A stretch of 64,000 nucleotides of DNA from Prochlorococcus sp. AG-363-A16 (GTDB lineage: Bacteria; Cyanobacteriota; Cyanobacteriia; PCC-6307; Cyanobiaceae), in assembly GCA_003280345.1 (NCBI GenBank), contig QCFB01000002.1, positions 82,611 to 146,610 on the forward strand, given 5' to 3'. Position 1 is the first letter of the stretch. Each line of letters starts with the position of its first letter. Both the position numbers and the translations under genes were made by a program. Below are positions 9,413 to 19,030 of the stretch, in pieces. Below the pieces are notes generated by a model. It was given only the letters and a program-made list of their open reading frames with translations. It searched no databases and was not told the origin of the DNA.

Positions 9413-10545
9413 AAGCGGTGCATAGTCCCTTTGGCATTGGACCAAGTGTGAGTCTTTTTACGCTGGGGACAATGAGAGCTGTTAGATCACCTGAACAAAT
9501 GTATGAGGTAGTAAAAGCTGCCTATTTAGCAGGGATCAACCATATTGAAACAGCTCCTGCTTATGGCTCTGCAGAAAACTTTTTGGGCGAGGCTCTAAAG
9601 CAACTTGACTCCCAAAGAATTACACCTGACGGAGGGTGGGTAATTACAAGCAAACTGCTCCCAGGCATTTCTTTATCTAAGGGGAAAAAACAACTTAAAG
9701 AAATTTTATCCAAACTAGGACTAAAAAAAATCAATAATCTTGCTGTACATGGGTTAAATCTCCAAGAGCACCTCAATTGGGCTCTAAATGAAGAAGGTGC
9801 AGAGCTACTGCAATGGGCTGAAGAAAACAATCTTATTGAGCAAGTTGGATTTAGCTCTCATGGCAAATTCTCTCTGATTCAAAAAGCTATAGAAAGTAAT
9901 AGGTTTCAATTTTGCAGTCTTCACCTTCATCTACTCGATCAAGCAAGACTTCCACTCGCCAAACAAGCTCTAAATGCTGGAATGGGAGTAATGGCAATCT
10001 CTCCGGCAGATAAAGGAGGCCAACTTCAAAACCCAAGTCAAACATTGATAGAGGATTGCTTCCCAATTGCTCCATTGGAATTAGCCTATAGATTCCTCTT
10101 ATCCCAAGGAATAAGCACACTAACTGTTGGCGCTTCCAAAGCTAAAGACTTAGAAATTGCCAAAAAATTAGCTAACGCAAATTCACTTCTTAATGAATTA
10201 GAGATAAGTTCATTAAATAAAATGCAGCGAGAAAGCAGCAGAAGACTGGGCCTTTATAAATGTGGTCAATGTTCACAATGCATACCATGTCCCAAGAAGG
10301 TGCCAATCCCAGAAATTTTGCGATTAAGGAATCTCTTGATAGGCAGTCAATTAGAAGTTTTCACAAAAGAGCGCTATCGCCTAATTGGGAAAGCAGGGCA
10401 TTGGTGGGAAACAGTTGACGCAAGTGCATGTGAAAACTGCGGGGATTGCCTCCCAAGATGTCCAAATAAATTAGAGATTCCTGCTCTTCTTAAAGAGACT
10501 CATCAAAAGCTATCTGGAGAGTCAAAAAGACGCCTATGGGGTTGA
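9409..10545 (+). CDS. aldo/keto reductase with C-terminal 4Fe-4S motifs
   Basis: A 378-residue oxidoreductase. The N-terminal AKR barrel (about 1-270) shows the active-site style motifs GINHIETAPAYGSAE and AVHGLNL. The C-terminal part carries two cysteine clusters, CGQCSQCIPCP (about 285) and CENCGDCLPRCP (about 345), each of the form expected for a [4Fe-4S] centre. Fe-S-bearing AKRs of this type are common in anaerobes and cyanobacteria, with unknown substrate. It is coupled to the DUF151 gene and its last 12 bp overlap the convergent lipoprotein gene. Confidence 0.88.
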   Translation: MKAVHSPFGIGPSVSLFTLGTMRAVRSPEQMYEVVKAAYLAGINHIETAPAYGSAENFLGEALKQLDSQRITPDGGWVITSKLLPGISLSKGKKQLKEILSKLGLKKINNLAVHGLNLQEHLNWALNEEGAELLQWAEENNLIEQVGFSSHGKFSLIQKAIESNRFQFCSLHLHLLDQARLPLAKQALNAGMGVMAISPADKGGQLQNPSQTLIEDCFPIAPLELAYRFLLSQGISTLTVGASKAKDLEIAKKLANANSLLNELEISSLNKMQRESSRRLGLYKCGQCSQCIPCPKKVPIPEILRLRNLLIGSQLEVFTKERYRLIGKAGHWWETVDASACENCGDCLPRCPNKLEIPALLKETHQKLSGESKRRLWG

Positions 10546-11538
10546 TGCATTCCAAAGGATCTCTTGGGAATTCTTCTCTATCGCGGTAAGCGGAGGGAGA
10601 GACCAACATTTAGTCCAAATCGAATCAGACGGAATCAAAATTGATTGATATCTCTCGGGTATAAATTCAATCTTTTTGCGGAGATCCTTAAGTAGCAAAG
10701 GACTTACCCAGCCAATTGAAAGAAGTCTTTCAATATAAGGAGAGCTCCATGCTTTCTCCAGCCAATACTTTGGCAAAGGCTCACGGGTAAAAGCAGGGCG
10801 AACTAGCAAAGTCCAATTCAAAGGTGCTCCACTTTCAGGAAGGACAACACTCAACCGAGGATCCTTTGTAAGAGCTTGCCAGCATCTTTGTAATGGCATC
10901 ACGCAAACCCTTGCTTCGCCAGAAAGGACCCATTTCAAGCCATTACGGTCATCGAAAGCTCTTGCTTGACCACGCAAACGTAACAATGCATTGGGGACAG
11001 CAATTCTTTCTGCAAGTGACATCACCACTCTGGGACTTTCTGGAAAAATCACATTCCTTTTTAATTCATGATCTAATAAAACTTTCCAACCTTTTCTTGC
11101 CTGATCTAGCCAAGAATCTCCTTTCCTAAAGAGCATCACCCAAGGAGAAACTCCAACAGGAAGGACCTTCTTTGAAAGGTCTGGCTCAAGACTTCCCAAA
11201 AAGCTTCTTGCTTGGCTATTAAGACGAGAAGTTAATTCATCTGAGCCTATTGATTGCAAAGCTTCTTTTGGAAAACTGGCAAGCCAGCCATCCCCTAAAG
11301 CATATAAATCTCCCCCTTGTTCAAGAGCTACTGAATATGGGTCTACGTCAGGCGGATAATCCAAAGACTTATATCGCCAAGGTGCTGGCAAAATCTGGAG
11401 CAATTCTTTAGGCAAAGTTCCTTTATATGCCCTAAGGGTTGGATTTATTCCAATAGGAGTGCAGGATGAGAGACCTGAAAGACCTGCTAAAAGCCCTAAA
11501 CGAACGAATTCTCGTCTTCCAATCATAGGAATCCCCAT
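10534..11538 (-). CDS. putative solute-binding lipoprotein with Tat-like signal
   Basis: The 334-residue protein begins (best start MIGRREFVR, codon at 11526) with a twin-arginine-like stretch, a hydrophobic segment and a lipobox LSSC, so it is probably an exported lipoprotein. The rest resembles an extracellular solute-binding fold of the spermidine/putrescine or iron type only loosely (for example the PWRYKSLDYP, GVSPWVMLFRKGDSWLD and WVLSGEARVCVM stretches). No ABC permease or ATPase gene lies next to it. The ligand is unknown. It converges with the aldo/keto reductase gene. Confidence 0.72.
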   Translation of the reverse strand: MGIPMIGRREFVRLGLLAGLSGLSSCTPIGINPTLRAYKGTLPKELLQILPAPWRYKSLDYPPDVDPYSVALEQGGDLYALGDGWLASFPKEALQSIGSDELTSRLNSQARSFLGSLEPDLSKKVLPVGVSPWVMLFRKGDSWLDQARKGWKVLLDHELKRNVIFPESPRVVMSLAERIAVPNALLRLRGQARAFDDRNGLKWVLSGEARVCVMPLQRCWQALTKDPRLSVVLPESGAPLNWTLLVRPAFTREPLPKYWLEKAWSSPYIERLLSIGWVSPLLLKDLRKKIEFIPERYQSILIPSDSIWTKCWSLPPLTAIEKNSQEILWNASTP

Positions 11539-11562
11539 ACTTTGTCATTAATGCGATAGAAA

Positions 11563-12759
11563 TTATTCAAAACCGGCTCCCAAATGCAGCTCTGCGACAG
11601 CTTCATCGCATGCCTCAACGAATGCCTTAAGGCTCACTCCTTTAATTTGAGATAAAAGAGAAAGAGCACCAGCACCAACTCCCTCCTTGATGTATCCCTT
11701 CTCATAATCCCTTAAAACCTTCTGTTTACTTGAATAAAAACGTAAGCCAGTAGCCAAACCTATTAATTCAACATCAAAATGTTGTTCAATGCGATCCATT
11801 AAGCAAGCAAGAGAATTCTGTTTTGAAAGAGGGTCAACTGACTCTTCAGCAAGCCATGCTGTAGTGCCAAGAACTACTCCATCAGCAAGACTTGCCCGCA
11901 TTGATGGCTGAACCGCTTTCAAAGCCAAAGCTAAAATTGCCAACATCTGACTACCTCCTCCCAACAAAACTTGTTGGCCTGCTTTCCTTGCCCCAATCAA
12001 TAGGCCCACAGCAAAAGCTTGAAAAGGATCACCAACAGCCGCTAAAAGTTTTTTCGGCATTGCATTTAGTCCTAAACCAGAAGCCTTCAATCCTTTTTCA
12101 ACCAACTCTCTTTTAAGAGCTCTAGGAGGATTCAAAGCACTTCCACTAATTAGATCATCGACCAACAGTCCAAGGCCAGTTAAAACTGCCTGCGCTGTTG
12201 TAGTACCTCCTGGCACACATTCAGCAATCAAGATTGGTTCTCGCAAACGCAATCCCATTGAGAAGCCTTTTTCCCATAGAGCTTGAACTCGTCCAAAATC
12301 CATTGCCTTTCCAGTGCTTAAGCAAGAGGCAGGTCCCAACGAAGGCAGCTCAATTCGAAGATGTGGAAATGATGGTGGCTGAGGAAGCCCCACTGCTAAA
12401 ACATTTGGCGTTAACCCAATAAAACGAGTTGCAACATAACTAATCAAAGCAGGTGATATTCCAGCAGACAAAGGAGGCAAGGGCCACTGCCTAGGGCTTT
12501 TAGGACCTAAAAGTAGGAGCTCTGCATCTGCTACAGCTGTATACCTACGAGACAATGAGGTTGCACCGGCAGCAGAGATTCCCTCTACTTCAGCAGTGCA
12601 AGAGCCAGCAAGAACCAAAAGAAAGGAAAAGCTATTTTGATCAAGAAAGTAACTTTCCAACCATTTTTTCACCTTCAAAGAAGAAGCTGCTTCACCAAAG
12701 ACTTTGCACCCTTTAGGAAGTCCTAATTCAGGCTGATCACAACAGCCCATTCGAGTCAA
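11563..12759 (-). CDS. TIGR00303 family protein (CobT-like)
   Basis: 398 residues, related to nicotinate-nucleotide--dimethylbenzimidazole phosphoribosyltransferase (CobT), which activates the lower base of cobamides. Seen features include the Gly-rich PGGTTTAQAVLTGLG stretch and the DPFQAF and GGGSQMLAI stretches. This family replaces or diverges from classical CobT in cyanobacteria; the exact reaction is unproven. TTG 12759 overlaps the DUF2232 stop by 4 bp; an ATG at 12750 is the alternative start. Marine picocyanobacteria make pseudocobalamin, which fits a non-standard lower-base step, but that is inference. Confidence 0.8.
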   Translation of the reverse strand: MTRMGCCDQPELGLPKGCKVFGEAASSLKVKKWLESYFLDQNSFSFLLVLAGSCTAEVEGISAAGATSLSRRYTAVADAELLLLGPKSPRQWPLPPLSAGISPALISYVATRFIGLTPNVLAVGLPQPPSFPHLRIELPSLGPASCLSTGKAMDFGRVQALWEKGFSMGLRLREPILIAECVPGGTTTAQAVLTGLGLLVDDLISGSALNPPRALKRELVEKGLKASGLGLNAMPKKLLAAVGDPFQAFAVGLLIGARKAGQQVLLGGGSQMLAILALALKAVQPSMRASLADGVVLGTTAWLAEESVDPLSKQNSLACLMDRIEQHFDVELIGLATGLRFYSSKQKVLRDYEKGYIKEGVGAGALSLLSQIKGVSLKAFVEACDEAVAELHLGAGFE

Positions 12760-13442
12760 AGGGGGTCCAATGCAACAAGTCCATTTAATAATGAAGGAGG
12801 CGAAGGCATTCGAGCCTGCAATCTAGGAAAAATCCAAAAGGCCAATGCATGCAAAGTAAGGACATAAACAAGTTCCTGAAGAACAACTAAAAAAATTGCC
12901 ATCAATTGAACTTGCAAAAGGTCTGGGGTTAAAGGAATGTTTAAAAGTCCAACACAACGTTCCAACAAACCTGCTGCTGCCCTCGTAATAACCACCCAAA
13001 GATTTTCCCCCACCAAAAGAGATAAAACGAAAACTCTCACAAGAAATCCAAGCGTACCGATAAAAGCCCCAATACTCCAACTGAACCACCAACTCAAACC
13101 TCTTTGCCAACTCCATCCCAACCAAAGCGCTAAAAGCCCATACGGGAACAAAACCAATGGTCCACGCACTGGCCCCATTAACACTATTAAAAGCAATACA
13201 GAAAGAGTGACTCCCTCACAACCACTGTATGAGCCTCGACGAACCTGTAATAAAGCCAAAGGTAATGGCAAAGCAAGCCGAAACAGAGCACCTCCAAAAG
13301 GCAAGTAATAAAGAGCTATCCAAACCAGTGCTGAAGCTGAAGCCAAATATGAGGTCTCAACCATTCTTAGAGCCTCACGGCGGCTCATAGCCTTTTTACC
13401 TTTAGAGGGGTTTGTGACCAAGCGCTTAAGAGGCCTGATCAA
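12756..13442 (-). CDS. DUF2232 family membrane protein
   Basis: 228 residues with about six hydrophobic segments after a basic cytoplasmic N-terminus. The pattern (YLPFGGALFRLALPLPLAL, then repeated Gly/Trp-rich helices) matches the DUF2232 family of integral membrane proteins; function unknown. It overlaps the upstream lipoprotein gene and the downstream TIGR00303 gene by 4 bp each, in the minus-strand run that starts at topA. The tight coupling suggests a shared transcript more than a shared pathway. Confidence 0.8.
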   Translation of the reverse strand: MIRPLKRLVTNPSKGKKAMSRREALRMVETSYLASASALVWIALYYLPFGGALFRLALPLPLALLQVRRGSYSGCEGVTLSVLLLIVLMGPVRGPLVLFPYGLLALWLGWSWQRGLSWWFSWSIGAFIGTLGFLVRVFVLSLLVGENLWVVITRAAAGLLERCVGLLNIPLTPDLLQVQLMAIFLVVLQELVYVLTLHALAFWIFPRLQARMPSPPSLLNGLVALDPL

Positions 13443-13909
13443 CGTCTTGTCCTCCCGATTGGTATAGCTTGAAGAGAAGGCTTTTCTTCAACACGCTCAA
13501 TCTTCTCAACTTCAAAACGAACTCCAGCCTTTCTTAAGGCATTAGTAACTGTTTCAGCAGGCGCGGAAGGGTTTGCACCTGAAAGCTTAATAGTGATTCG
13601 ATAAGGCTGAGGAGTAAAAGGAACTATCGGTAAATCCAATCCTGATTTTTTTAAAGCATTTGCAGATCTAACAGGTTTGGTCTCCTTGGGATTATTAATA
13701 GACTTGTCAGATGCTTTAGAAGGTTTTCGGCGAGTTGGTGGAATTTGTTTTTGAATATCTTCATCAGAAATAATACTTGGATCATCAAAACTATTCGCAA
13801 GATTTTGACCTATTGGTGTCCCTGAACAAGACTGAAGTGTGAGCAAAGTAAGTGGAAGCAGCAGCAGAAAGAAGGGCCGAAAAGAAACAATTAATCTCAA
13901 ATAAAACAT
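13439..13909 (-). CDS. small lipoprotein, function unknown
   Basis: 156 residues with an N-terminal signal ending in a lipobox-like LQSC near residue 28. A low-complexity Lys/Pro/Ser/Asn linker follows (about 55-90), then a short C-terminal domain (PYRITIKLSGANPSAP and onward), probably periplasmic. No known family is recognised. Its ATG overlaps the topA stop by one base (TAATG) and its own stop overlaps the DUF2232 gene by 4 bp, so it is translated in a coupled run after topA. Confidence 0.75.
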   Translation of the reverse strand: MFYLRLIVSFRPFFLLLLPLTLLTLQSCSGTPIGQNLANSFDDPSIISDEDIQKQIPPTRRKPSKASDKSINNPKETKPVRSANALKKSGLDLPIVPFTPQPYRITIKLSGANPSAPAETVTNALRKAGVRFEVEKIERVEEKPSLQAIPIGRTRR

Positions 13910-16608
13910 TAGGCATCTCCAGGCTTAATTACCCTTACAGCGCTTGCCCTTAAGCGACCAGATTTTGTTGTTCTAGGTGGTTTTTTTACAGCCTTTTTCG
14001 TTTGTGTTTTAGTAGAGCTATTAGCAGCTCTTTTTGAAGTACTCTTTTTCCGTCCAACTGACTTCTTACTAGCAACCTTTTCTGCAAGCAATTGCACCGC
14101 TTCTTCTAGCGTTATTTGATCTGCATTCTTACCTTCTGGCAAAGAAGCATTCAACTTTCCTTGCTTAACGTATAGCCCATAAGGCCCGTCATAAACCTGA
14201 ATAGTATCCTCACTCCCTTTAGGAATTCCAAGATCCTTCAGCGCAGTTCGTCCTCCTCGTCCTCGTTTTGGGATGGCCAATAACTCAAGCGCCCTTTTTA
14301 AATCAACCTCATAAACATCATCTTCACGTTTTAAGGAACGTGTGTCAGCTTTTTCTCCTTTTTCCTTATTCCATTTCACATAAGGTCCGAATTGACCACT
14401 ATGTGCCTCAATAGCCCCTCCCTCAGGATGTTCTCCTAATAGACGAGGGAGGCTCAAAAGCCTTAATGCTTCTTCAAGGGTTAGGTCTTCTGTTTTTATT
14501 CCCTTTGGGATTGAAGAGCGTCTAGGTTTTTCTTCCTTAGATTTTGCCTCACCTAGCTGAACAAAAGGTCCATATTGACCAAAGCGAAGAAAAACCTTCT
14601 CGCCTGTTTTGGGATCTTTCCCTAAATCTGAAGGCCCATTAAGAATTTGTGCCGCTTTTTCAAAGTCAAGATCACCGGGAGTTATGTCCATAGGCAAATT
14701 GCCCTTAGCCTCTACCTCTTCTCCTTTCTCATTAGTCCTTTTCCCTTCCAACCAAGCACCATTTGAACCAATGCGAACTACACAAGGCAAACCTTCAAGA
14801 TCAACTTTCCGAAAAGCTTTACCATCAATATCACCTTCACGCTTCTGTACCAGGGTCTCAAGTCCCTTAGGACCCTTATAAAAACTTTCTAAATAAGGCA
14901 GCCACTTAACATTTCCAGCAGATATCTCATCAAGTGTTGACTCCATTCGAGCTGTAAAGCTTGTATCAACCAAATCTGGGAAATGCTCTTCTAATAAAGC
15001 CGTGACTGCAAAAGCTGTGAATGTAGGAGATAAAGAATGAGCATTTAAAGAGGCATATCCTCTATCAACAATCGTGCCAATAATGCTGGCATAGGTAGAA
15101 GGCCTTCCAATTCCCTCCTTTTCAAGAACCTTGACAAGCGAGGCTTCGCTATATCGAGCAGGCGGTTTTGTTTGATGCCCCACAGCATCAACTTGATTTA
15201 GGGAAGGCTCCTCTCCCACTTGGAGCGCTGGAAGGAGCACCTCCTGCCCTTCAAGAGCAGACTCAGGATCATCACTTCCTTCTACATAAGCCCGGAAAAA
15301 ACCTGGGAATTCAATACTTTTTCCATTAGCTCGAAAAATCGCATCGCCAACACTTAGATCAATAGAAAGCATTGTTAAGCGAGCCTCTGCCATCTGACTG
15401 GCCACAGTGCGTTTCCAGATCAAATCGTATAAAGCCAGATCCCTTCCATTCAAACCTGTTTCATTGGGAGTCCTGAAGGTATCACCTGCAGGTCTTATTG
15501 CCTCATGAGCCTCTTGAGCATTTCGTGCTTTTGTACTGAACTGACGAGGCGTATTACTGAGATACTTTGAACCATATTTTGATTCAACACAATTCCGAGC
15601 AGCTAAAATCGCCTGCTCGGAAAGATGGACTGAATCAGTTCGCATATATGTAATAAATCCTCGTTCATATAAACCCTGTGCACAGCGCATAGTTTCTCTA
15701 GCAGAAAGTCGCAACTTTCGATTGGATTCTTGCTGGAGGGTACTTGTAGTAAAAGGTGGAACTGGTTTCCTGACGGTCGGTTTCTTATCAACTGATTTGA
15801 CTTGCCATTTAATTAAAGAAAGAGCTTCTGCAAGAGCTTTTGCATCATTTTCAGAAAGCAATCGAGTCTTGACATCTCTTTTAAGCTCCCCAGTCTTCTC
15901 ATCAAAATCACTACCACTAGCAATCTTTTGACCTTCAAAGCTGGTTAGCCTTGCTTCAAAAGAATGATTACCAGTTTGAAGATTTGCCTTTAAATCCCAA
16001 TAATTTGCACTTTTAAAAGCCCTGCGCTCTCTTTCACGTACCACAAGCAATCTTACAGAGACTGACTGAACACGTCCTGCTGAGAGTCCCCATGCAACTT
16101 TCTTCCAAAGTAAAGGTGAAAGGGTATACCCAACAAGACGGTCAAGGATCCTTCTCGTCTCTTGAGCATGAACCAATTCCATATCTAAATCTCTCGTTTG
16201 CTTTAACGCCTTAGAAATTGCATCTTTAGTAATTTCATGAAAAACCATCCTTTTAACTGGCACTTTTGGCTTCAACAACTCCAATAAATGCCAACTAATG
16301 CTTTCACCTTCTCTATCTTCATCAGTCGCTAGCAAAAGCTGGCTTGAGACTTTCAAAGCAGACTTCAGCTCCTTAACTATCTTCTTTTTGTCCTTCGGAA
16401 TCACATACAAAGGATCAAAATCATCCGAAGTATTAACTCCAAGCCTCGACCATTTCTCCTTCTTCAGAGCAGCAGGTATCTCACTGGCTCCATTTGGGAG
16501 GTCTCTTACATGCCCCATGGAGGCAATAACTTCAAAGTCCTTAGGAAGGAAACCCCTGATGGTTCTTGCCTTTGTAGGACTCTCGACGATTACAAGAGTG
16601 TGAGTCAC
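13909..16608 (-). CDS. topA: DNA topoisomerase I
   Basis: Relaxes negative supercoils by type IA strand passage. The 899-residue protein has an N-terminal TOPRIM domain (VIVESPTKARTI, then DEDREGESISWH), the catalytic Tyr in GFITYMRTDS near residue 318, and C-terminal repeated Topo_C-type modules (repeats around GPYVKW, GPYGLYVK and GQYGPFVQ). It ends in a Lys/Ser/Thr-rich basic tail that may bind DNA. The start is GTG at 16608. No C-terminal cysteine zinc fingers of the E. coli type are seen. It heads the minus-strand run and is divergent from ndhB. Confidence 0.96.
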   Translation of the reverse strand: MTHTLVIVESPTKARTIRGFLPKDFEVIASMGHVRDLPNGASEIPAALKKEKWSRLGVNTSDDFDPLYVIPKDKKKIVKELKSALKVSSQLLLATDEDREGESISWHLLELLKPKVPVKRMVFHEITKDAISKALKQTRDLDMELVHAQETRRILDRLVGYTLSPLLWKKVAWGLSAGRVQSVSVRLLVVRERERRAFKSANYWDLKANLQTGNHSFEARLTSFEGQKIASGSDFDEKTGELKRDVKTRLLSENDAKALAEALSLIKWQVKSVDKKPTVRKPVPPFTTSTLQQESNRKLRLSARETMRCAQGLYERGFITYMRTDSVHLSEQAILAARNCVESKYGSKYLSNTPRQFSTKARNAQEAHEAIRPAGDTFRTPNETGLNGRDLALYDLIWKRTVASQMAEARLTMLSIDLSVGDAIFRANGKSIEFPGFFRAYVEGSDDPESALEGQEVLLPALQVGEEPSLNQVDAVGHQTKPPARYSEASLVKVLEKEGIGRPSTYASIIGTIVDRGYASLNAHSLSPTFTAFAVTALLEEHFPDLVDTSFTARMESTLDEISAGNVKWLPYLESFYKGPKGLETLVQKREGDIDGKAFRKVDLEGLPCVVRIGSNGAWLEGKRTNEKGEEVEAKGNLPMDITPGDLDFEKAAQILNGPSDLGKDPKTGEKVFLRFGQYGPFVQLGEAKSKEEKPRRSSIPKGIKTEDLTLEEALRLLSLPRLLGEHPEGGAIEAHSGQFGPYVKWNKEKGEKADTRSLKREDDVYEVDLKRALELLAIPKRGRGGRTALKDLGIPKGSEDTIQVYDGPYGLYVKQGKLNASLPEGKNADQITLEEAVQLLAEKVASKKSVGRKKSTSKRAANSSTKTQTKKAVKKPPRTTKSGRLRASAVRVIKPGDA

Positions 16609-16742
16609 AAGATGAGCATATACATTGAACCTCTATTCCTATCTATCGCACCCGCAGGCGGACTGCATAGATGTTGGTCATATCTAGAGCCAAATTAGTA
16701 ACGCAGCTAAAGTTATAAGAATTGGATTGAGACGGCAAAAAC

Positions 16743-18314
16743 ATGCCACAAATGGGAGCACTTATTTTCGCTACCCAAGCCATGGCTGCTCCTGAAGAGC
16801 TGCTAAACATCGCATTAAATGCAGGAGCTATCGCACCTGAAGGAGCCGTTCTCCTGGCGATGCTGGGCACATTAATAGTTGACCTTGCAGGCGAAAAAGC
16901 AGCTGCGAAATGGTCACCACCGATTTGTTATGCAGGCCTAGGGACAGCTTTGGCCCTTCTTGCAATGCAATGGAATGGTCCAATTGAATCATCATTCTTA
17001 GGTTCATTCCTTGCAGATAACCTTGCGATTGCTTTTAGAGCTGTAGTGGCTCTTTCAACTCTGCTTTCACTGTTGATTAGCTGGCGCTATGCAGAACAAA
17101 GTGGAAGTCCAATTGGTGAATATGCTTCCATTCTTCTTGCCGCAACCCTTGGAGCAATGCTCCTATGTGGAGCAACAGATCTTGTAAGTGTTTTCGTATC
17201 ACTTGAAACTCTTTCAGTTGCTAGCTACTTACTTGCTGGATACATGAAAAGAGATGCTCGAAGTTCAGAAGCCGCTCTTAAATATTTATTAGTTGGTTCA
17301 GCCGCTGCAGCTGTCTTTTTGTATGGAGCATCCCTCCTTTATGGAATAAGTGGAACTACAAATCTTCAAATCATTGGTGTTGCCCTTCTAACAAGTCCCA
17401 CTCCAATAGCGGCCCTAGCCCTTGTTTTCATCCTCGCAACAGTGGCTTTCAAGATAGCCGCCGTACCTTTCCATCAATGGACTCCTGATGTTTACGAGGG
17501 CTCACCAACCCCTGTAGTTGCATTCCTCTCTGTAGGGTCTAAAGCCGCAGGATTTGCTCTAGCAGTAAGGCTATTGGTTGGTTGCTTTAGTGCTTTTGAC
17601 AATCAATGGAAATTACTTTTCACAGTGCTTGCGGTGCTGAGTATGAGTCTTGGGAATGTTGTTGCTCTTGCGCAAACATCTATGAAGCGAATGCTTGCCT
17701 ATAGCTCTATAGGGCAGGCAGGGTTTGTAATGATTGGACTTGTGTGCGGGACAGAAGACGGCTTCGCAGCGATGGTTCTCTACATGGCCGCGTACTTATT
17801 TATGAACCTTGGTGCTTTCGCCTGCATAATCCTCTTCTCAATTCGTACAGGAAGTGATCGGATTTCTGATTACGCTGGCCTTTACCAAAAAGACCCTTTA
17901 ATCACACTAGGGCTAAGTCTTTGCCTTCTTTCACTTGGAGGAATCCCTCCAATGCTTGGATTTTTTGGAAAAATTTATCTATTTTTTGCAGGATGGGCAG
18001 ACCAACAATACCTTCTTGTAATTGTTGGGTTAGTTACCTCTGTGATTTCAATCTATTACTACATTTCTGTCATCAAAATGATGGTAGTGAAAGAACCTCA
18101 AGAAGCTTCCGAAGTAGTCAAAGCTTATCCATCGATTCAATGGAAAACTATTGGGCTCCCTCCTCTCAGAGTGGCGCTAATTACATGTGTTTTGGCGACT
18201 GCAATTGGAGGTGTTCTATCTAACCCACTCTTCCAATGGGCTAACACCGCTGTAGCAGGAACACCACTCCTTCAAGAAGCAATTGCTCTAAAAGGAACAG
18301 GAGCACTAGGTTAA
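16743..18314 (+). CDS. ndhB: NAD(P)H-quinone oxidoreductase subunit 2
   Basis: Membrane subunit of the cyanobacterial NDH-1 complex (respiration, cyclic electron flow and CO2 uptake), in the antiporter-like ND2 class. The 523-residue protein has about 14 hydrophobic segments. It has the conserved E/K stretches [19 protein letters not shown] and [22 protein letters not shown] split across helices 5-8. It starts at ATG 16743; a Met closer to the first helix is also possible. The following ABC ATPase gene starts 16 bp after it. Confidence 0.96.
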   Translation: MPQMGALIFATQAMAAPEELLNIALNAGAIAPEGAVLLAMLGTLIVDLAGEKAAAKWSPPICYAGLGTALALLAMQWNGPIESSFLGSFLADNLAIAFRAVVALSTLLSLLISWRYAEQSGSPIGEYASILLAATLGAMLLCGATDLVSVFVSLETLSVASYLLAGYMKRDARSSEAALKYLLVGSAAAAVFLYGASLLYGISGTTNLQIIGVALLTSPTPIAALALVFILATVAFKIAAVPFHQWTPDVYEGSPTPVVAFLSVGSKAAGFALAVRLLVGCFSAFDNQWKLLFTVLAVLSMSLGNVVALAQTSMKRMLAYSSIGQAGFVMIGLVCGTEDGFAAMVLYMAAYLFMNLGAFACIILFSIRTGSDRISDYAGLYQKDPLITLGLSLCLLSLGGIPPMLGFFGKIYLFFAGWADQQYLLVIVGLVTSVISIYYYISVIKMMVVKEPQEASEVVKAYPSIQWKTIGLPPLRVALITCVLATAIGGVLSNPLFQWANTAVAGTPLLQEAIALKGTGALG

Positions 18315-18330
18315 AAACAAATCCTTCAAT

Positions 18331-19011
18331 ATGGCAGTTGCAAAACTCACTAATGTGAGCAAGGTTTACGGAGAGGGCTCTCTAATAGTCAAAGCCTTAG
18401 ACCAACTCAATTTAGAAGTAAACAAGGAAGACTACCTTGCTGTTATGGGAGCAAGTGGTTCTGGAAAAAGTACTGCAATGAACATTTTGGGATGCCTAGA
18501 TCGTCCATCCCATGGGAGTTATGAGCTCAACGGTCAAGCCATTGAAGGCCTAGATGATGATTCACTTGCAGATCTTCGCAATCAAGAGCTTGGCTTTGTT
18601 TTTCAACAATTTCACTTACTTCCTGAAGCTTCAGCTCTTGAAAACGTAATGCTTCCCATGATCTATGCAGGTGTGCCTATAGCAGAGCGGACACAAAAAG
18701 CTCAGATTGCATTAAAGAGAGTAGGCCTTGCTGACAGAATAAAAAATCGCCCTAATCAGCTGTCAGGAGGGCAGCAACAACGTGTAGCCATAGCTAGAGC
18801 AATTATTAACCAACCTGCTTTACTCCTAGCAGACGAACCAACTGGTGCACTGGATTCAAAAACCACAGAAGATGTTTTAAATCTCTTCGATGAGCTTCAC
18901 AAACAAGGCATAACAATTGTGCTTGTGACTCACGAAGATGATGTTGCCAAAAGGGCCAAGAAAATAGCTCGTTTTAAAGATGGAAAAGTTGTTGAATTAG
19001 AAAACAAATAA
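18331..19011 (+). CDS. ABC transporter ATP-binding protein, MacB/LolD/DevA class
   Basis: 226-residue stand-alone ATPase. It has Walker [11 protein letters not shown]-loop [18 protein letters not shown], signature [15 protein letters not shown], Walker [16 protein letters not shown] and H-loop THEDD. The sequence class is that of MacB, LolD and DevA, which work with FtsX-like permeases. No such permease is adjacent: ndhB is upstream and birA is convergent downstream. The partner must lie elsewhere in the genome, so the substrate is unknown. Confidence 0.88.
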   Translation: MAVAKLTNVSKVYGEGSLIVKALDQLNLEVNKEDYLAVMGASGSGKSTAMNILGCLDRPSHGSYELNGQAIEGLDDDSLADLRNQELGFVFQQFHLLPEASALENVMLPMIYAGVPIAERTQKAQIALKRVGLADRIKNRPNQLSGGQQQRVAIARAIINQPALLLADEPTGALDSKTTEDVLNLFDELHKQGITIVLVTHEDDVAKRAKKIARFKDGKVVELENK

Positions 19012-19030
19012 ATAAAAACTCCAAAACAAC

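Noticed and set aside
12937..13308. 123-residue plus frame
   Set aside because: Antisense to the DUF2232 gene, with low-complexity Pro/Asn/Lys/Thr composition and no ribosome binding site.
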